From the NCBI GenBank assembly GCA_009787685.1, contig WQSV01000108.1:1-5601 (forward strand): 5,601 nucleotides of DNA, written 5' to 3'. The notes beneath the pieces were generated by a model, which had not been told where the DNA came from, did no database searches, and saw nothing but the letters and a program-made list of their open reading frames with translations. The stretch comes from Bacillota bacterium (GTDB lineage Bacteria > Bacillota > Clostridia > Christensenellales > Pumilibacteraceae). Both the position numbers and the translations under genes were made by a program. Below are positions 5,122-5,601 of this stretch, one piece after another (the stretch's first letter is position 1; each line of letters opens with the position of its first letter).

Positions 5122-5223
5122 TTTAGAGTGGATTTTTATTTGGTTTGGAGTGTGAAGAGTGGAGTTAGTGATAAGATTAATTTGACTGTGACTCCAAATT
5201 ACAAACTCTAACCCCACTCTAAA
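5122..5223. repeat. Inverted-repeat-rich spacer between convergent genes
   Basis: The outer arms TTTAGAGTGG (5122-5131) and CCACTCTAAA (5214-5223) are perfect 10-bp inverse copies. A second left arm at 5156-5168 (AGAGTGGAGTTAG) pairs with 5208-5220 at 12 of 13 positions, competing for the same right arm. A third pair, TTTGGAGT (5144-5151) with ACTCCAAA (5191-5198), is perfect over 8 bp. AGAGTGGA occurs twice directly (5125-5132 and 5156-5163). The block fills nearly the whole gap between the ABC stop (5116-5118) and the opposing stop (5225-5227). Neither side ends in a T-run as an ordinary intrinsic terminator would. It may be a bidirectional terminator-like structure or a small non-autonomous element. 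Confidence 0.6.
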
Positions 5224-5224
5224 T

Positions 5225-5601
5225 TTAAATTCTCACTCGAACCAACCAAACATCACTGGACCCGAAGTTGTTCGAAACATCGGCGCTTTCTCCGCGAGAT
5301 TCCAAAATCACGAAAGCATAACGTGGATTGAGTCCATCATTTCTCACATCAATGATTCTTTCGGTTGAAGAACCGATTGAAACAGATGAAAAGTTGGCAA
5401 AGTTTCCGCCTCTTGCGATTCCAAGCGATGGGCGATTGTTTTGCATTCCCGTGACCATGATGTCATCTCCAGTTCCAATATCCATCATTGCTCCAACGTT
5501 TGAAAAATTTTCAAGAGACGTGAGCAATCTTTTATCTGAAAAGCGATAGTCCAAAAAATAAGTAGGGAATGAGCTTGCTCCTTGGGTTGAAATGAGATAG
5601 C
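5225..5601 (-). CDS. C-terminal part of an unrecognised protein, probably extracytoplasmic
   Basis: The minus-strand frame is open from the right edge (first full codon 5597-5599) to TAA at 5225-5227, giving 124 visible residues. The beginning of the gene lies outside the window, so a TTG within it at 5552-5554 is not a real start. The sequence is rich in Gly, Asn, Ser and Asp with short alternating hydrophobic stretches, suggesting a beta-rich fold. Visible pieces include YFLDYRFSD (14-22), IARGGNFANFSSVS (61-74), YAFVILESRG (94-103) and the end VWLVRVRI (117-124). The RGG pattern and the short Val-Arg ending faintly recall the ends of formylglycine-enzyme-like or FISUMP-like surface domains, but this is only an impression. 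No membrane helix or sorting signal is seen. It is convergent with the ABC gene and probably functionally unrelated. Confidence 0.75.
   Translation of the reverse strand, partial: YLISTQGASSFPTYFLDYRFSDKRLLTSLENFSNVGAMMDIGTGDDIMVTGMQNNRPSLGIARGGNFANFSSVSIGSSTERIIDVRNDGLNPRYAFVILESRGESADVSNNFGSSDVWLVRVRI

Noticed and set aside
5328..5549. 73-codon plus-strand frame opposite the right-edge gene
   Set aside because: The minus-strand frame is longer, open to the edge and has a more protein-like composition.
1..5601. tRNA, rRNA, CRISPR array or transposase
   Set aside because: No cloverleaf, conserved rRNA stretch, regularly spaced repeats or transposase motifs were seen on either strand.

Overview
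The window is AT-rich DNA with four confident protein genes, a likely small secreted protein, and one gene cut by the right edge. The protein families and domain styles are a class A penicillin-binding protein with a Gram-positive look, an OmpR-type regulator with a VanS/BceS-like sensor kinase, and a LolD/MacB/BceA-type ATPase. Together with the AT-rich composition they suggest a low-GC Bacillota or related bacterium. This is an inference from family resemblance, since no taxonomic marker gene is present. Standard genetic code fits: tryptophans are TGG, and TAA, TAG and TGA all occur as stops.

Layout. (1) 1-1749, minus strand: a class A penicillin-binding protein missing only its C-terminal end, which lies beyond the left edge. 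(2) 1750-1819: a 70-base divergent spacer with a short perfect palindrome and an extended -10 promoter (TGGTATAAT) that ends only 6 bases before the regulator ATG. (3) 1820-3719, plus strand: response regulator and histidine kinase, overlapping by 11 bases, the kinase starting at TTG. (4) 3720-3952: no protein gene, but a long imperfect hairpin, a second extended -10 (TGCTATTAT), a T-run and a 10-bp AT-only inverted repeat, so possibly a small RNA plus a control region. (5) 3953-4285: an almost consensus promoter and a 95-residue protein with an N-terminal membrane or signal segment. (6) 4286-4470: a leader-like gap with a GC-rich hairpin, a 24-codon mini-ORF and a second small inverted repeat. 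(7) 4471-5118: an ABC transporter ATPase with all motifs intact but no permease gene in view. (8) 5119-5224: a roughly 100-base inverted-repeat-rich spacer between convergent genes. (9) 5225-5601, minus strand: the last 124 residues of an unrecognised, probably extracytoplasmic protein.

Working together. The gene neighbourhood is cell-envelope themed: a peptidoglycan synthase divergent from a membrane two-component system, followed by a small exported protein and an ATPase of the type that drives envelope-stress or antimicrobial-peptide pumps. The sensor kinase may detect an envelope signal and the regulator may control the divergent penicillin-binding protein and/or the downstream genes. That link is inference from position only. 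A recurring feature is weak or absent Shine-Dalgarno sequence, with promoters placed so close to start codons that transcripts would be leaderless or nearly so.
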